Notes: a model not told the origin generated them from the sequence alone. Positions 20,569 through 31,777 are shown, counted from the stretch's first letter. The stretch: 64,000 nucleotides of DNA from Tieghemostelium lacteum (GCA_001606155.1 LODT01000006.1:248001-312000), one strand, 5' to 3'. Translations and numbers: made by a program.

Positions 20569-22000
20569 TTATTTTAAATGTTGTGGATCAGCAACATAAG
20601 TAAAACCTTCAAATTCCTTTTGATCTTGTGGATTGAGAGCACATTCACCAGCCATTGTCAGTGATGGTGTCTCATCTGTGAAAACTGGATCAATTTGAGA
20701 GGTATCTGAAGAACCTTTTACATTTGGAATAAAAGGTGGAGGAATTTTCTTTTGGAAAAGAGCCTCCCAATCAATGGTACGGAAGAATGGATGTCTCTTA
20801 ATTAGATTTGGATCAGCTAATCTCTTTTCAGGGTCTCTCTCGAGAAGTTGTTCAAGAAGAGATCTGGCCTCTTGTGAAATGTATTGTGGGAAAGAGAGTT
20901 TCTCCATCATGATCTTTCTGTACATTTCCTGAACATCTTGGTTATAGAATGGAGGTAGACCAGTAAGCATCTCAAAGAGAAGAGATCCAAAACTCCACCA
21001 ATCAACAGCTTTACCATATCCATTACCATGTAGAACTTCAGGTGCCAAGTATTCTGGAGTTCCGCAGAATGTTCCAGTCTTGTCTTGTGGTGAATAGAGA
21101 CCTTCTTTACATAAACCAAAGTCAGTCATACAGATGTGACCTTCGTTGGTAAGTAACAGATTCTCTGGTTTCAAATCTCTGTAAATGACACCGGAAAGAT
21201 GTAAATGTTCAAGAGCCAAAACAATCTCAGCACCATAGTATTTCACACGTTCTTCTGGGAATTTCTTTTCCTTTTGTAAATGGTAGAAAAGTTCTCCACC
21301 ATTGACATAGTCCAGAATGAAATAGAGTTTATCTTCAGTCTGGAAACTGTAATTCAAATTGACAAGGAATGGGTGATTAATCTTCTGCAAGATGTTTCTC
21401 TCAGAGAGAGTGTGTTCAACTTCATTGTGTTCTACAATGTGTTTCTTGGAGAGAACTTTCATTGCAAATATCTCACCAGTATCCTTCTTTCTTACTTGGA
21501 TAACTTTTCCAAAACTTCCTTTTCCTACGAGATTTAGTAAATCAAAATCTGCTACTGATACCTTTTCTGATTTCTTTGGTTTGTTGCCATTGATTAGAAG
21601 TTCACGTTCTGCAATCAAAACCTCAATCCATTTTTGTCTTTCCTCCTCTGCCTCTGAACACAAATAAAATGTTCTACTGGGTGTCTGAATTTCAAATCCA
21701 TTTAACCTCTTTTTACGATCCGAATGTTTAATATGTCCTGATGTATTTAAATGAATAACTCCTAAAGGTGTAGCTTCCTATTTTATTCAAAACCACCCAC
21801 AATATTAATATCTTTTTTTTTCTAAATTTTTTTTTAAGTCCTATCAGACTATCTTTTAACAATTTAAACAGAACACCTACTCCTTTAGTCTTATAGTAAG
21901 ATAAATCTCCACCTCTAAGGATGAACCATCTTTTTTTCCAACTTTTAAATCCACCACCTTCTTTTGTTAGAAAGCCTTCATGTTTAATTATAGATGCCAT
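20569..22000 (-). CDS. pkbA: Protein kinase B / Akt with PH domain
   Basis: Exons 22000-21881 and 21777-20569 with a 103 nt intron at the phase-0 junction KTKG-EATPLG; 442 residues, close to D. discoideum PKBA (444). The PH domain spans about 1-95 (HEGFLTKEGGGFKSWKKRWF...FYLCSEAEEERQKWIEVL). The kinase domain has GKGSFGKV, catalytic lysine 147 (FAMKVL), YRDLKPEN (D241), DFGLCKEG (D259) and the activation loop TGTFCGTPEYLAPE with T276. The AGC tail ends in the hydrophobic motif FEGFTYV (T433). The PH domain binds PIP3 at the leading edge, PDK1 phosphorylates T276 and TORC2 T433; in Dictyostelium this drives chemotaxis and cell polarity (established knowledge). All catalytic residues are present. 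Confidence 0.96.
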
Positions 22001-22746
22001 TTTCTTTTTACTATTATTACTGTGTGTGTTATTGATTTAAATATACTTGATGTGTTATTGTTATTATTATTTGTTTGGGGGTTTTATTTACAAGGGTTTC
22101 TATAGATATTATACAACAAAAATAAATAAAAATAAACAAGATCTGTTTTGTTGTGTGACTTTTTTTTTTTTTTCTTCTAAGTTAAGTATTCTTTAATACA
22201 ATGTGGTTTTACAATGGTAATTTTAATATAAGTCGTTTTTAAAAAACAAATTGTTTGTTCTAACTTTGGTTGGATTACAGATAAATGTAAATAATAAATA
22301 TTCTCCAATTACTTTTAATCAAAGTTGTAGGAAAAAAAAAAAATTAAAAAAAAAAAAAAAAAATAATCTCAACAGAACTAATCAAAAAAAATTAAAATTG
22401 ATTTCAAAAACGAATCGAGAATAGATTGTATCAATGAGAATATTTTTATCTTAATTATCTTAATAAATTATACTTTTTATTATATATTTGTAAATAAACA
22501 TCAATCTTTGTTCATTGAATTTTCTCATTTTATTCTAAATACTGTTAAGATGATTAATTTTAAATTACATCATTACTGTTTTTTTTATAAAGATGTCATA
22601 TCACTATTCCCAAATTCTAATAGAAAGTGAAATGATATTTCATCATCAGTTCAATCAATAAATATCTGTATGATTAATTTCGAATTTAATTTGATTAAAT
22701 AAAATAAAAAAGATTTTTAATTTTTTTATTTTTGAAAAGAAAACCG
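22001..22746. other. Divergent intergenic region, pkbA / zinc-finger gene
   Basis: About 750 bp between the two start codons, very AT-rich. It holds a TGTGTGTGTTATTG repeat just upstream of pkbA (22020-22035), a G5 run (22076-22080), several T12-15 and A15-17 runs, and no open frame of interest. It presumably contains both promoters. I see no RNA gene. Confidence 0.5.
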
Positions 22747-24088
22747 ATGACCCCACCGATTGTATCTAGCAGTACTTCGGAAGGTGATCACCTTTCTGAT
22801 AAATTAAAAAAAAGAGAAAGGCAATATTCAGAGAGTGAAGATGAAAATGAATTAAAGAAATCAAAAAATCAAGATGAAAATGAAATTATAATATCAGAGG
22901 AAAATGTAGACGAAACAATCAGGAATTTAAAATCATCAAAACAAAGAATACAATATACAATGATAACATCTGAAAATACAACAGATGAGGAAGAAGAGGA
23001 GGTTGAAGATGATGACTATGATTATATGGAAGAAGATGAAATTGATTCAGAATTGGAATGTAATATGAAAGAGAATGATAGAAAACAACAGTCAATACGA
23101 ACAAATAACATCAGTCAATTGGAATCAGATCAGGATATAAGTAATACAGAACAAACAGAGACTGATGATGGAGATTCGGTAAAATATGTTAAAAGGAAAA
23201 TCGATGAAAAGGATTTGACCTGTAGTGTGTGTTTCAAAGTTTTTACAAAAATTTCAAGATTGACATGTCACATGAGAATACACACTGGTGAGAAACCTTA
23301 TGTGTGTGAAGAGTGCGGAAAAGCATTCACTCGATCACACCATTTGAAATATCATGTACAGTCACTACACACTGAGAATCCACCACGATTTTCATGTACA
23401 ATTGAAGGATGTACAGCAACATTTAGAGTTAGACAACAAATGCTTAGACACGTGTCAATGAAACATGAAGGTAATGGTAACCCTTACAAATGCACTCATT
23501 CGCCTCTGGAATGCACCATGTCATTTCACAAACACTCTCATTTGGCAAGACACATTGACATGGTACATCTCAACAGATTTCACTATGCCTGTCAATTTGA
23601 GGGGTGTGATAAGAGATTTGAGTTCCCAGGTCAACTGAAAAAACATCAAAATAAGAGACACACAGGTACAAAGAGTTACCCTTGTACAGATGATGGATGC
23701 AAAGAGGCATTCTTTACCTTTACAGAGTTATGTAAACATAGAAAAGCAATTCATATGATATACAAGTGTGATGAATGTGGTCATTCTTTCAAACATCTCC
23801 ACACCCTTAAAGGACATATTAAAACTCACCAATTTAAAGATGAAATTGATAGATATCATTGTACCTATGAAGGATGCATTAAATCCTACACTGAAAAAAG
23901 AAACCTAGAAGCTCATATCAAATCCTTCCACATTAATGACATTAAGTTTATTTGTAATGAAAAACCATTACAAATAATCAAAGAAAAGAACCCCAAAAAA
24001 ATTATTACAAAAAGTAATCTACCCCCAAATGTAAATATAAATAATGAAACAACAACTACAACTACAACAACGACAACATCTTCAACGG

Positions 24089-24144
<56 letters not shown>

Positions 24145-24387
24145 AATGCAGATATTTGTGGAAAATCATTTGCATCAAAATATAATTTAGAAAGACATAT
24201 TGAATCAGTTCATAGAAAGAATGATAATAAGGTTATTAAACCATCAAAGATTAAAAAAGATATATTAAGAGAAAAAGAAAAAAGCGAGAGGGAAGCAGAT
24301 TCAAGATTTTATGGTATTATTTCAAAAGGTAAAAGAAAACCAAAAATTGATTACGGTAATCAAGTGGATGATGATATATATGAATAA
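22747..24387 (+). CDS. Nine-finger C2H2 protein, TFIIIA-like
   Basis: 546 residues from ATG 22747 (the frame opens slightly earlier but without ATG). Residues 1-155 are acidic and disordered. C2H2 fingers start at C159: eight regular fingers to about residue 396 (CSVC...HMRIH, CEECGKAF...H, CTIEGC..., and so on), with TGEKPY linking fingers 1 and 2. A ninth finger is interrupted: its first cysteine is in FIC (C403) and the second in DICGKSF (C471), with about 67 residues of Lys/Thr/Asn low complexity between, including an AAT repeat (about 24089-24141) coding a poly-Asn run. The finger resumes as SKYNLERHIESVH. Nine fingers with CxxxxC spacing in several and a GKSF...NLERH last finger suit TFIIIA, which binds the 5S rRNA gene internal control region and 5S RNA. 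TFIIIA is inferred from architecture; another multi-finger factor is possible. Confidence 0.72.
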
Positions 24388-24444
24388 ATAATCACTTAAA
24401 TAGTAGTTTATTCTATTAATTAATATACAAAAATTACAAATTTA

Positions 24445-26163
24445 TTAATTTTGGATATTGGACAAAATATGCCATAATTGAAATGGTTTCATTATATTAT
24501 TATAGAATGTTAATTTGTCTGGTAAGATTAGAGGGTATGGTGGATTACTCTGTTGATAATATTCAGTAAACAGTTTTTTGTAATCTTCTATATTCTTAAT
24601 GTTCAAATGTATAAATAGAGATTCCAATCCACCCTCTTTATCAAATAAGAGAACTTTAAGCAGATCTAGATGCATGAGTTCACATCCTGAGTATGCTCCA
24701 AAAATCTTTAGTTTAGAGTTCTTTTGTAGTACATCAAGTGTGGTTTTGGGTATTGTATCATATAGATTGACATATAGATCAATTATGTTTGGTAAAGACA
24801 GTGATAACTCTATTATCTCATCATAATGATTTAATATTTGTAGTTGTTTTAGTGTCTTACATTGTGACATTGCCGAGAACAACGGTGAACAGTTTAAAGG
24901 TTCAGTAAAATTAGAACGTTTTTGATAAAATTCTAGAAGTTGTTCCTGACAATTTATAATGTTAGTAATGTTTGTAATGTCAGAGTTATCTGTAATGGTG
25001 ACCTTAAGGTACACTATGTTATGGTGGTATTCAATAATATATGGTACAAAGTTAGAATACTCTGGTGTATATTCTAACTTTTTAATATTTGAAATACAAC
25101 CCCAAATACTGTACAGGTTGTAGATTGCTGGCAGATTGAATCTATCATTTAATACTTCAATGGTACTATTCATAATTGGTGTTATACATGACCCTGGTTG
25201 CTCCAATTTAGCACAAAAAATGAGTTTTATAACTTTTGAATTTGAATTTAGATATCTCACAACAGATTCCATAGTCTCACAAACATTTATGAAGGATAGT
25301 TCAACTTTTTGTAATGACTTGTGATGGATAAGAGAGGGTATAAACATGGTATCTGGTACATTATCCCCATTTAACACTGTCGATTCTATCATTCTAAATC
25401 TAGTCAGTGATGGAGAGTACTGTAGAATAGTGTCATAATTTTGTATTTGAATTTCACCTGCAAAAATGTATATTTCTTTTAGAGTTTTCATTGGAGTCCA
25501 TGATGAATGCTCAATTAAATGATTCCATTTACACTTAGTAATATCTACAAAGATGGATTTGATTTTGTACTTTTGAACAATGTCATAGATTTCAAAGATT
25601 GTACAAGGTAAAATACTATCAATTAATGAACAAGGTAAACTATTATCACCTATAATCCAATCACTTTTATCTTGAATATCCCTAAATTCTAATGTTTTTT
25701 TAATTGATTCTGATAATGTGTATTGTTTCCCCAAATCACTCTTACATTTAGTAGAATTTAACGTCACAGAATTCATTTCCATTTGTAAAATTATATCACT
25801 TAAAAACATTGAGTTTTCTTCTGAAAATACAGGTATCAATGATGTGGCAGACCTACCATAATGCAATTTAACAATCTGTGTTGCTAGATTGTAAGCACTC
25901 TCATTATTTAAATCTAGTGAAAAATATTTAAATTGAATTTCAGTGAATCTAAAACCTCTTTGTAGTAAATTCAATAAATAGTTAAGGTCAACTACATCTG
26001 TTATTGATTTATACTTTATGCTATTTACAACTAATTGGTGCCATTCCTTAGATACCAATGAGATTGTTCTAATAAAATATCTATAAAAGTGTATGGAATT
26101 ATCATTGTAACTGTTATAGTTATATTGTATTATTAATTTTACTAAAATTAAAGGTATCTTCAT
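24445..26163 (-). CDS. F-box-like / leucine-rich repeat family protein, copy 1
   Basis: One exon, 572 residues. The first 55 residues (KIPLILVKLIIQYNYNSY...FYRYFIRTISLVSKEWHQLV) have the spacing of an F-box: hydrophobic helix, then a Ser-Leu-Val-x-Lys-x-Trp segment. The rest is a long run of irregular alpha/beta repeats of LRR type (ILNHYDEIIELSLSLPNI, LLQRGFRFTEIQFKYFSL). The C-terminus PLILPDKLTFYNN...FQLWHIL is shared with the two next genes. F-box proteins select substrates for SCF ubiquitin ligases; whether this one binds Skp1 is not shown. It belongs to a local cluster of three paralogues, two on this strand and one opposite. Confidence 0.72.
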   Translation of the reverse strand: MKIPLILVKLIIQYNYNSYNDNSIHFYRYFIRTISLVSKEWHQLVVNSIKYKSITDVVDLNYLLNLLQRGFRFTEIQFKYFSLDLNNESAYNLATQIVKLHYGRSATSLIPVFSEENSMFLSDIILQMEMNSVTLNSTKCKSDLGKQYTLSESIKKTLEFRDIQDKSDWIIGDNSLPCSLIDSILPCTIFEIYDIVQKYKIKSIFVDITKCKWNHLIEHSSWTPMKTLKEIYIFAGEIQIQNYDTILQYSPSLTRFRMIESTVLNGDNVPDTMFIPSLIHHKSLQKVELSFINVCETMESVVRYLNSNSKVIKLIFCAKLEQPGSCITPIMNSTIEVLNDRFNLPAIYNLYSIWGCISNIKKLEYTPEYSNFVPYIIEYHHNIVYLKVTITDNSDITNITNIINCQEQLLEFYQKRSNFTEPLNCSPLFSAMSQCKTLKQLQILNHYDEIIELSLSLPNIIDLYVNLYDTIPKTTLDVLQKNSKLKIFGAYSGCELMHLDLLKVLLFDKEGGLESLFIHLNIKNIEDYKKLFTEYYQQSNPPYPLILPDKLTFYNNIMKPFQLWHILSNIQN

Positions 26164-26254
26164 TTGATTTGTGTACTGAAAAAAAGAATAACTACAAAAA
26201 AATGGGGTAAATTTAAAAAAAAAACCACATGGAGATGGATATTGTGACTGATTT

Positions 26255-28006
26255 TTATTTGTGAGACATTAAATAAGTCTTCCAGAGGTCCCAAGGTTCA
26301 CTGGGTATCACAACTTTTAGTTTATCAGGTAACATAAATGGATTTTCTTGTTGGAAGTATTCAATAAAGAAGTTTTTAATTTTTTCTTTCAAATCATTGG
26401 TAATTGAATATAAACCTAGATAGATACTCTCCAGTGTTGTTTTTTGAGTTAAAACTGTAAATACTTCAATTAGATTTTCAAAGTTTTTACCAATGATAAT
26501 GGAAATATTTTTGATATTTTGGTTACTTTGTATTAAATTTAATGATTGTGTAGTGAATGCATTAATGTTCATATTGATTGACCAATTTGTGATATTTGGT
26601 AACTGTAATGCACCATTAAAGATATTCTCAACTGGATCATGTAGACAAAGTTTTTTTAGTGTGTTACACTCTGCCATTGCTGATATAAGTGAACTATAAT
26701 CAATATTAGGGTTATCAGATACCTGATTATTGTTTTCACCAGTTTCATCAAATATTAATACTGCATCAAAAATTGTAAGTTCGTATAACTGGTTCTGACG
26801 TTTGATAATCTCAGATAGTTTTTCTACATCCTCTGTAGTACGAATACTAGTTTGAATATGTCTAATATTACGATGATAGTTGAGAATGGATTGATTCAAT
26901 GTCCCATCATTAAGATCTACTAAAATGTTAGTGATAGCAGATTGACATGCCCACAGAGAATATGGGAGTTCTCTAACATTTTCATCATAGATTTTCTGTA
27001 AAGTGTTGTTTAGAATTGGTTGATTAGCTGGTGTTCTCAGAAAATGTGAGGAATAGGTAAGATCTAGAACTCTTGGATTTGAATTTAGATAATTTACAAT
27101 AGTTTGTTCAGATTCACCAATACTATCGGTCACTATACTAACTCTAGTTAGAGATGGATGGTTTACTAATAAATCTATAAACATGGTGTTTACACGTTGA
27201 GAATTATCATCAATACATTCATCAGTCTCCAAACCAATATCAGTCAGAGAGGTACAGTATTCCAGTATAGTACTATAATCTTTCATTTTCAATGTATTAT
27301 ACAATCTTAATGAATGTAATGAAGAAACTGGTGTGAATTGAAATTCATGACTATTTAAAAAACTTGCTCTGAGTATTAACACACTCTGTACATTATATTT
27401 CTGTACCAAAGTTAATATTTCAGATAAAGGGGATGGATATACTTGTCTTAAACTCCAATAACTATCATTTTCAATATTTCTATATTGTAACTGGTTGTTT
27501 ACAATCTCTGTCACATTTTTAAGCTGTTCTCCATATTCAACATCAAGGTAATTTCTATTTAGATTACTAAGTAAGTGAGACATTAGCTCCACATTTTCAT
27601 CATTCAATACGCTTTCATTACCATCTACTACTATATCTGATATTCCACTATTACTATTGTTATTATTACTATTAATATAATAAAACAGTTTTATTATCTT
27701 TTGAACTGATTGATAATTACTGTTTACATAGTTTACTATGTTGACACGAGAAAAACCTTGTAATATTTTAATTTGTTTGAATTGAAAGCCTTTTTCTAAA
27801 AGTAATAATATATAAGAATAACTTTCCATATCTATTGGTTCCATGTAATTAAATGATATTCTATTGATAACTGAATTTTTCCATTCTTTTGAAACCAATG
27901 ACATTGTACCAATAAAATATCGGTAAAATGAAATTCTCTTTTCAATTAGGTAACTATTATAATTGAATTGAATAATCTTTCTAATGATAATTACTGGTAT
28001 ATTCAT
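26255..28006 (-). CDS. F-box-like / leucine-rich repeat family protein, copy 2
   Basis: One exon, 583 residues from the first ATG in frame (28004-28006). The N-terminus MNIPVIIIRKIIQFNYNSYL and FYRYFIGTMSLVSKEWKNSV align residue by residue with copy 1, and LLLEKGFQFKQIKILQGF matches LLQRGFRFTEIQFKYFSL there. LRR-like segments continue to the shared end MLPDKLKVVIPSEPWDLW. Sequence identity to copy 1 is clear at both ends but low in the middle, which points to an old duplication with fast change of the presumed substrate-binding part. It lies 91 bp upstream of copy 1, head to tail. Confidence 0.72.
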   Translation of the reverse strand: MNIPVIIIRKIIQFNYNSYLIEKRISFYRYFIGTMSLVSKEWKNSVINRISFNYMEPIDMESYSYILLLLEKGFQFKQIKILQGFSRVNIVNYVNSNYQSVQKIIKLFYYINSNNNNSNSGISDIVVDGNESVLNDENVELMSHLLSNLNRNYLDVEYGEQLKNVTEIVNNQLQYRNIENDSYWSLRQVYPSPLSEILTLVQKYNVQSVLILRASFLNSHEFQFTPVSSLHSLRLYNTLKMKDYSTILEYCTSLTDIGLETDECIDDNSQRVNTMFIDLLVNHPSLTRVSIVTDSIGESEQTIVNYLNSNPRVLDLTYSSHFLRTPANQPILNNTLQKIYDENVRELPYSLWACQSAITNILVDLNDGTLNQSILNYHRNIRHIQTSIRTTEDVEKLSEIIKRQNQLYELTIFDAVLIFDETGENNNQVSDNPNIDYSSLISAMAECNTLKKLCLHDPVENIFNGALQLPNITNWSINMNINAFTTQSLNLIQSNQNIKNISIIIGKNFENLIEVFTVLTQKTTLESIYLGLYSITNDLKEKIKNFFIEYFQQENPFMLPDKLKVVIPSEPWDLWKTYLMSHK

Positions 28007-28261
28007 TTTCAAAATTAATGAATTTCAAAAAACAAAAAAAATCTAAGACCTTTTTTTTTGCTAACACACTGGTTATATGAAGTGATGACTTAGAAAAAAA
28101 TACAATTTAAATATGTGATTTCAATTGATGTTGAGGTCAAATGATGTAATTTAAAAAACGCGTTTATTTTGAAAACACATAAAAATTTGTTGTTTTACAA
28201 ATTTATATAAAACCGATAAATTTATAAATTCATGTTTCTATAGAATTAGGGATTTCGAATA

Positions 28262-30133
28262 ATGAAAAATGATTTAAGGTTGTCAAAGTTACTTTTAAAG
28301 AAAATATTTCAGTTATGCCTAGATTCGTATTTTCAAAGACATCTACTAGCAGAACATAGTGTATCATTTTTAGATACCATTTCATTTTACCGATACTATT
28401 TCTCAACTTTTTGGAGTATCAGTAAGGATTGCCAGTCTATTGTTAAAGGTCTACAATATGATACTCTAGAACTTAAACACACCTATAGTAAAAAAGGTTT
28501 GTTGTATATTCTCTATCTTTTAGAAAAAGGATTGAGATTCAAAAGAGTGATATTGTCAATGTCTAGAGAGGTATCAGATACGATAATCAAAGAGAACTTT
28601 GAAGAATCTATAAAGATATGGGAACTTATAAATAACAATAATATAGATGTTGGAAATAAGAATAGATTGGTTTTAGATAGGTTTAATTGTAAACTAGAGG
28701 TTCTTCAACAACTTTTAGGAGGTCCATTTCATATTAATAACAATGGATCTGCATTGGTATTTCAATATGACCCTTCTACAAAAACTTTAGAATCTTTTAT
28801 TAAAAAGATGAAGCAATATAACGTCATACTAAGAAACACAGGACATAGGTTAGAGTCATTGTATATACAGACCCCTAGATATACCGATTTTTCGTTATCT
28901 GAAATATACGATGTAATTGATAAATATAAATTATCTAAATTGGTTATAAGTGTCGAGACAGAAGGCACCACTCAAGTGCCACTTTGTTCAGGGTTAATGT
29001 GCCCTCCCACTAGACTGAAGACACTGAAATTGGATGTCATTTCAAATTTAGATTATTTACTTGACCTATTCGATTACCAATGCATACTAAAAATGAACCC
29101 ACTACTTCAAACTCTTTCAATTGACATGGATAATGGAAACTGTGTGAATGAAAGTGGTTTGATAATACCCACACTTTTCATTCCCGAACTTATTCAACAC
29201 AAAAATTTGAAAAAAGTGGTTTTAAAAAATGAAAAGGGTGAGAATATTGAGGATTTGTGTAACTATATCAATACAAATTCTATTGTAACTTCGCTTAGTT
29301 TTACACCGTCTCATCATGAAGGTGTTAAAGATTACAAACATCTCAGAATAACAAATAGTACATTAACTGAACTTAACATTGATGATCATCCTGATAGATA
29401 TTATGAATTGGATATCATTACCATGTGGAAGAGTGGTTTGGTGTCTTCTCTGCAGTATCTATCGTCACCCAACTGCTTTGATTCTGATGGTAACCAGATA
29501 CTTACATCCGATCAACAACACCAACAACTATATCAATCTATAATGTCAAGTCATCATAATCTAACCGATGTAAGATACATTGTACGTGACGACTCAGATG
29601 TAAGATACCTATGTGACATCATTAGAATCTTACCTAAACTACAATACCTTTGCATATCACCAGAATCACCAGTTGCAAATATTGATTATTTCACATTAAC
29701 ACTAGCAATCACAAAATTCAGTAGCACACTAAAACATCTAGATATAGAATCAAGACAAGAATCATTCTATAATATGATCTATCAAATGAACCATCCATCA
29801 CTAGTCTCAGTATCTTTTATATACTCTGAAGGTCTACCAGAACAACACCTAAACAACCTCCTTCTAAATACCTCTATTGAACACCTCCATCTAGTCCTTC
29901 ACAGCCCCTTCGAACCAGGTTACATTTCATTCTTTAAAATTCTCACCAGAAAACCAAATTTAAAATCTATTCGATACTATGCCAGATCCAAAGACACAGC
30001 AGCATCACAACAAGCATTCATTGAATACTACAGTACACCTCAACTCAATCTCATTCTACCTGACAAAATCGATTATGTTTGTGAATTTGATCTCTGGCAA
30101 ATCTACAAACAATCTATTAGTAATAATAAATGA
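28262..30133 (+). CDS. F-box-like / leucine-rich repeat family protein, copy 3
   Basis: One exon, 623 residues, divergent from copy 2 with about 255 bp between starts. It has LSKLLLKKIFQLCLDSYF, FYRYYFSTFWSISKDCQSIV and LLEKGLRFKRVILSMSR, matching the F-box-like region and first repeat of copies 1 and 2, and ends LILPDKIDYVCEFDLWQIYK. The Trp of the SKxW motif is replaced (SKDCQSIV), and a longer insert (QRHLLAEHSVSFLDT) precedes FYRYY, so Skp1 binding may be weakened. The body is LRR-like (LESLYIQTPRYTDFSLSEIY, LVSVSFIYSEGLPEQHLNNL). No other domain is visible. Its stop is 21 bp from the convergent pseudouridine synthase stop. Confidence 0.7.
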   Translation: MKNDLRLSKLLLKKIFQLCLDSYFQRHLLAEHSVSFLDTISFYRYYFSTFWSISKDCQSIVKGLQYDTLELKHTYSKKGLLYILYLLEKGLRFKRVILSMSREVSDTIIKENFEESIKIWELINNNNIDVGNKNRLVLDRFNCKLEVLQQLLGGPFHINNNGSALVFQYDPSTKTLESFIKKMKQYNVILRNTGHRLESLYIQTPRYTDFSLSEIYDVIDKYKLSKLVISVETEGTTQVPLCSGLMCPPTRLKTLKLDVISNLDYLLDLFDYQCILKMNPLLQTLSIDMDNGNCVNESGLIIPTLFIPELIQHKNLKKVVLKNEKGENIEDLCNYINTNSIVTSLSFTPSHHEGVKDYKHLRITNSTLTELNIDDHPDRYYELDIITMWKSGLVSSLQYLSSPNCFDSDGNQILTSDQQHQQLYQSIMSSHHNLTDVRYIVRDDSDVRYLCDIIRILPKLQYLCISPESPVANIDYFTLTLAITKFSSTLKHLDIESRQESFYNMIYQMNHPSLVSVSFIYSEGLPEQHLNNLLLNTSIEHLHLVLHSPFEPGYISFFKILTRKPNLKSIRYYARSKDTAASQQAFIEYYSTPQLNLILPDKIDYVCEFDLWQIYKQSISNNK

Positions 30134-30154
30134 TCAATATCATAACCTAAAATT

Positions 30155-31777
30155 TTAATTTTCAATTTTATTTTCATTATCGTTATTATTATTGTTGTTA
30201 TCCTTGGTCGTTGAAGTTGACATTGGTACTTTTGAAAAATTAAAAACTATAGGTTGATCAGGGTTATTTTCAATAGCCCATTTTGGAAATTCAGTTTTAT
30301 ATTGCCATTTATCAGATTCATAGGCTAATGCATGTAAATATATACCATAATTGATTTTTGTTGGATCTTTCCAATCAATTTTACAATCTAAACATTCTAT
30401 AGGTATACTCTCATCATCTACAAAATTATCATCTGAAGTTGATGATGTAGTTGTAGTTGTTGTTGTTGTTGTATTACTATTATTATTATTTTTATTACTA
30501 CTACCAAACATTGATGAGGAATCTTCTTCTTCATCATAAAGATCACATGTACCATCACTAGTAAGATGTTTTTGTTTAACTCTATAGATATCATTGTATA
30601 ATGGATCATTGGCAATTGGATGACCAATAAATTTTAAATGAATTCTAATTTGATGTGTTCTACCAGTTTTTGGTTGACATAGAACTACGGAGGTATCTTT
30701 TTCTTGATTGTAGTTGAGAAGTTTGATATGTGTGACTGAGGGTTTACCATTTTCACCTACATAGTTCATACCAAGTCTCATGGGTTGTACGACTATTGGT
30801 TGATCAATGATAACGAATCCGTCACTTGAAGGATCAGGATTCACAGGGAATTTACCTTTAACCAATGCTAAATAAGTCTTTTGGACTGATCCTTGTTGGA
30901 GTTCAGTTGCCTTGTGTTTGGCAGCTAGAGGTGTACGAGCAAGCATTAAAAGTCCACTGGTTAGACGATCAAGTCTATGAAATCCATAGAGATGACATAG
31001 GTTATGTTCTTTAGCCAAAATGAAAATTAATGTGTTATGTCTGAATCTACCACAAGGATGAATAGGCATTGAAGATGGTTTGTCAACTACCACCACATCA
31101 TCATTTAGTTCCACAATTTTTATGGGTGTGTTATTGTAGACTGGTGGTTCATGTCTATGTACCCTATGCGACACAACATCATTTAATTTTACAATAGTAG
31201 TGTGTGGTACAATCTTATGGTTCAATTGAATCCAACCTCTTTTGATTTTCTGCATGTAGATATGTCTAGTAATCGTCGAGAACTCTTCAGTAAACAAATC
31301 AATAAGTGTCTTACCACACCATCTCTCTTTTACATTGACATTAAATTGAAAATAATAAGGTACAACCATTCTAAGTTCACCATCAAAATAGTAGGAAGTC
31401 TCTGCCAGATGTTCTCTAGATATATTACCGCCATTTTCATCATTTTTCTTTAACTTTTCTTGTTTTTGTAATTCTCTCTTTTTTTCAGCACCTTCAATCT
31501 TTCTTTTTTTCTTTTCATTATTAATCTTTTTCCTATACTCAATTTTACTTAAAATCGTACCATCTGCTTGTATATATTTCTTGTGAATTGGTTTTTCATT
31601 CGGTATATCTATTGTATTTGTTTCTTTGGTTATTTGTTCAGAAGTTGTGGTAGTTGTCGTAGTTGTAGTCATTGTATTACTTGAAGATCCTATATCATTA
31701 TCATCGTTATCTACATTTTCTTCATTATTTGATCTCAATCTTTTATTATTTTCATTGATAATATCGGTTTCATTCAT
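30155..31777 (-). CDS. RluA-family pseudouridine synthase (Pus9/RPUSD2 type)
   Basis: One exon, 540 residues. The catalytic motif HRLDRLTSG has the essential aspartate at 269, with VDKPSSMPIHPCGR before it and PKTGRTHQIRIHL after it, all classical RluA elements. Residues 150-205 (WCGKTLIDLF...INHKIVPHTTIVKLNDVV type) are an S4-like RNA-binding part, as in yeast Pus9/Rib2 and human RPUSD2. Those enzymes convert U32 of tRNAs to pseudouridine, with Pus9 acting on mitochondrial tRNAs; the compartment cannot be decided here because the N-terminal 120 residues are low-complexity and basic without a clear targeting peptide. A Thr/Asn-rich insert (about residues 430-455) lies in a surface loop after the catalytic fold. 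Confidence 0.9.
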   Translation of the reverse strand: MNETDIINENNKRLRSNNEENVDNDDNDIGSSSNTMTTTTTTTTTSEQITKETNTIDIPNEKPIHKKYIQADGTILSKIEYRKKINNEKKKRKIEGAEKKRELQKQEKLKKNDENGGNISREHLAETSYYFDGELRMVVPYYFQFNVNVKERWCGKTLIDLFTEEFSTITRHIYMQKIKRGWIQLNHKIVPHTTIVKLNDVVSHRVHRHEPPVYNNTPIKIVELNDDVVVVDKPSSMPIHPCGRFRHNTLIFILAKEHNLCHLYGFHRLDRLTSGLLMLARTPLAAKHKATELQQGSVQKTYLALVKGKFPVNPDPSSDGFVIIDQPIVVQPMRLGMNYVGENGKPSVTHIKLLNYNQEKDTSVVLCQPKTGRTHQIRIHLKFIGHPIANDPLYNDIYRVKQKHLTSDGTCDLYDEEEDSSSMFGSSNKNNNNSNTTTTTTTTTSSTSDDNFVDDESIPIECLDCKIDWKDPTKINYGIYLHALAYESDKWQYKTEFPKWAIENNPDQPIVFNFSKVPMSTSTTKDNNNNNNDNENKIEN

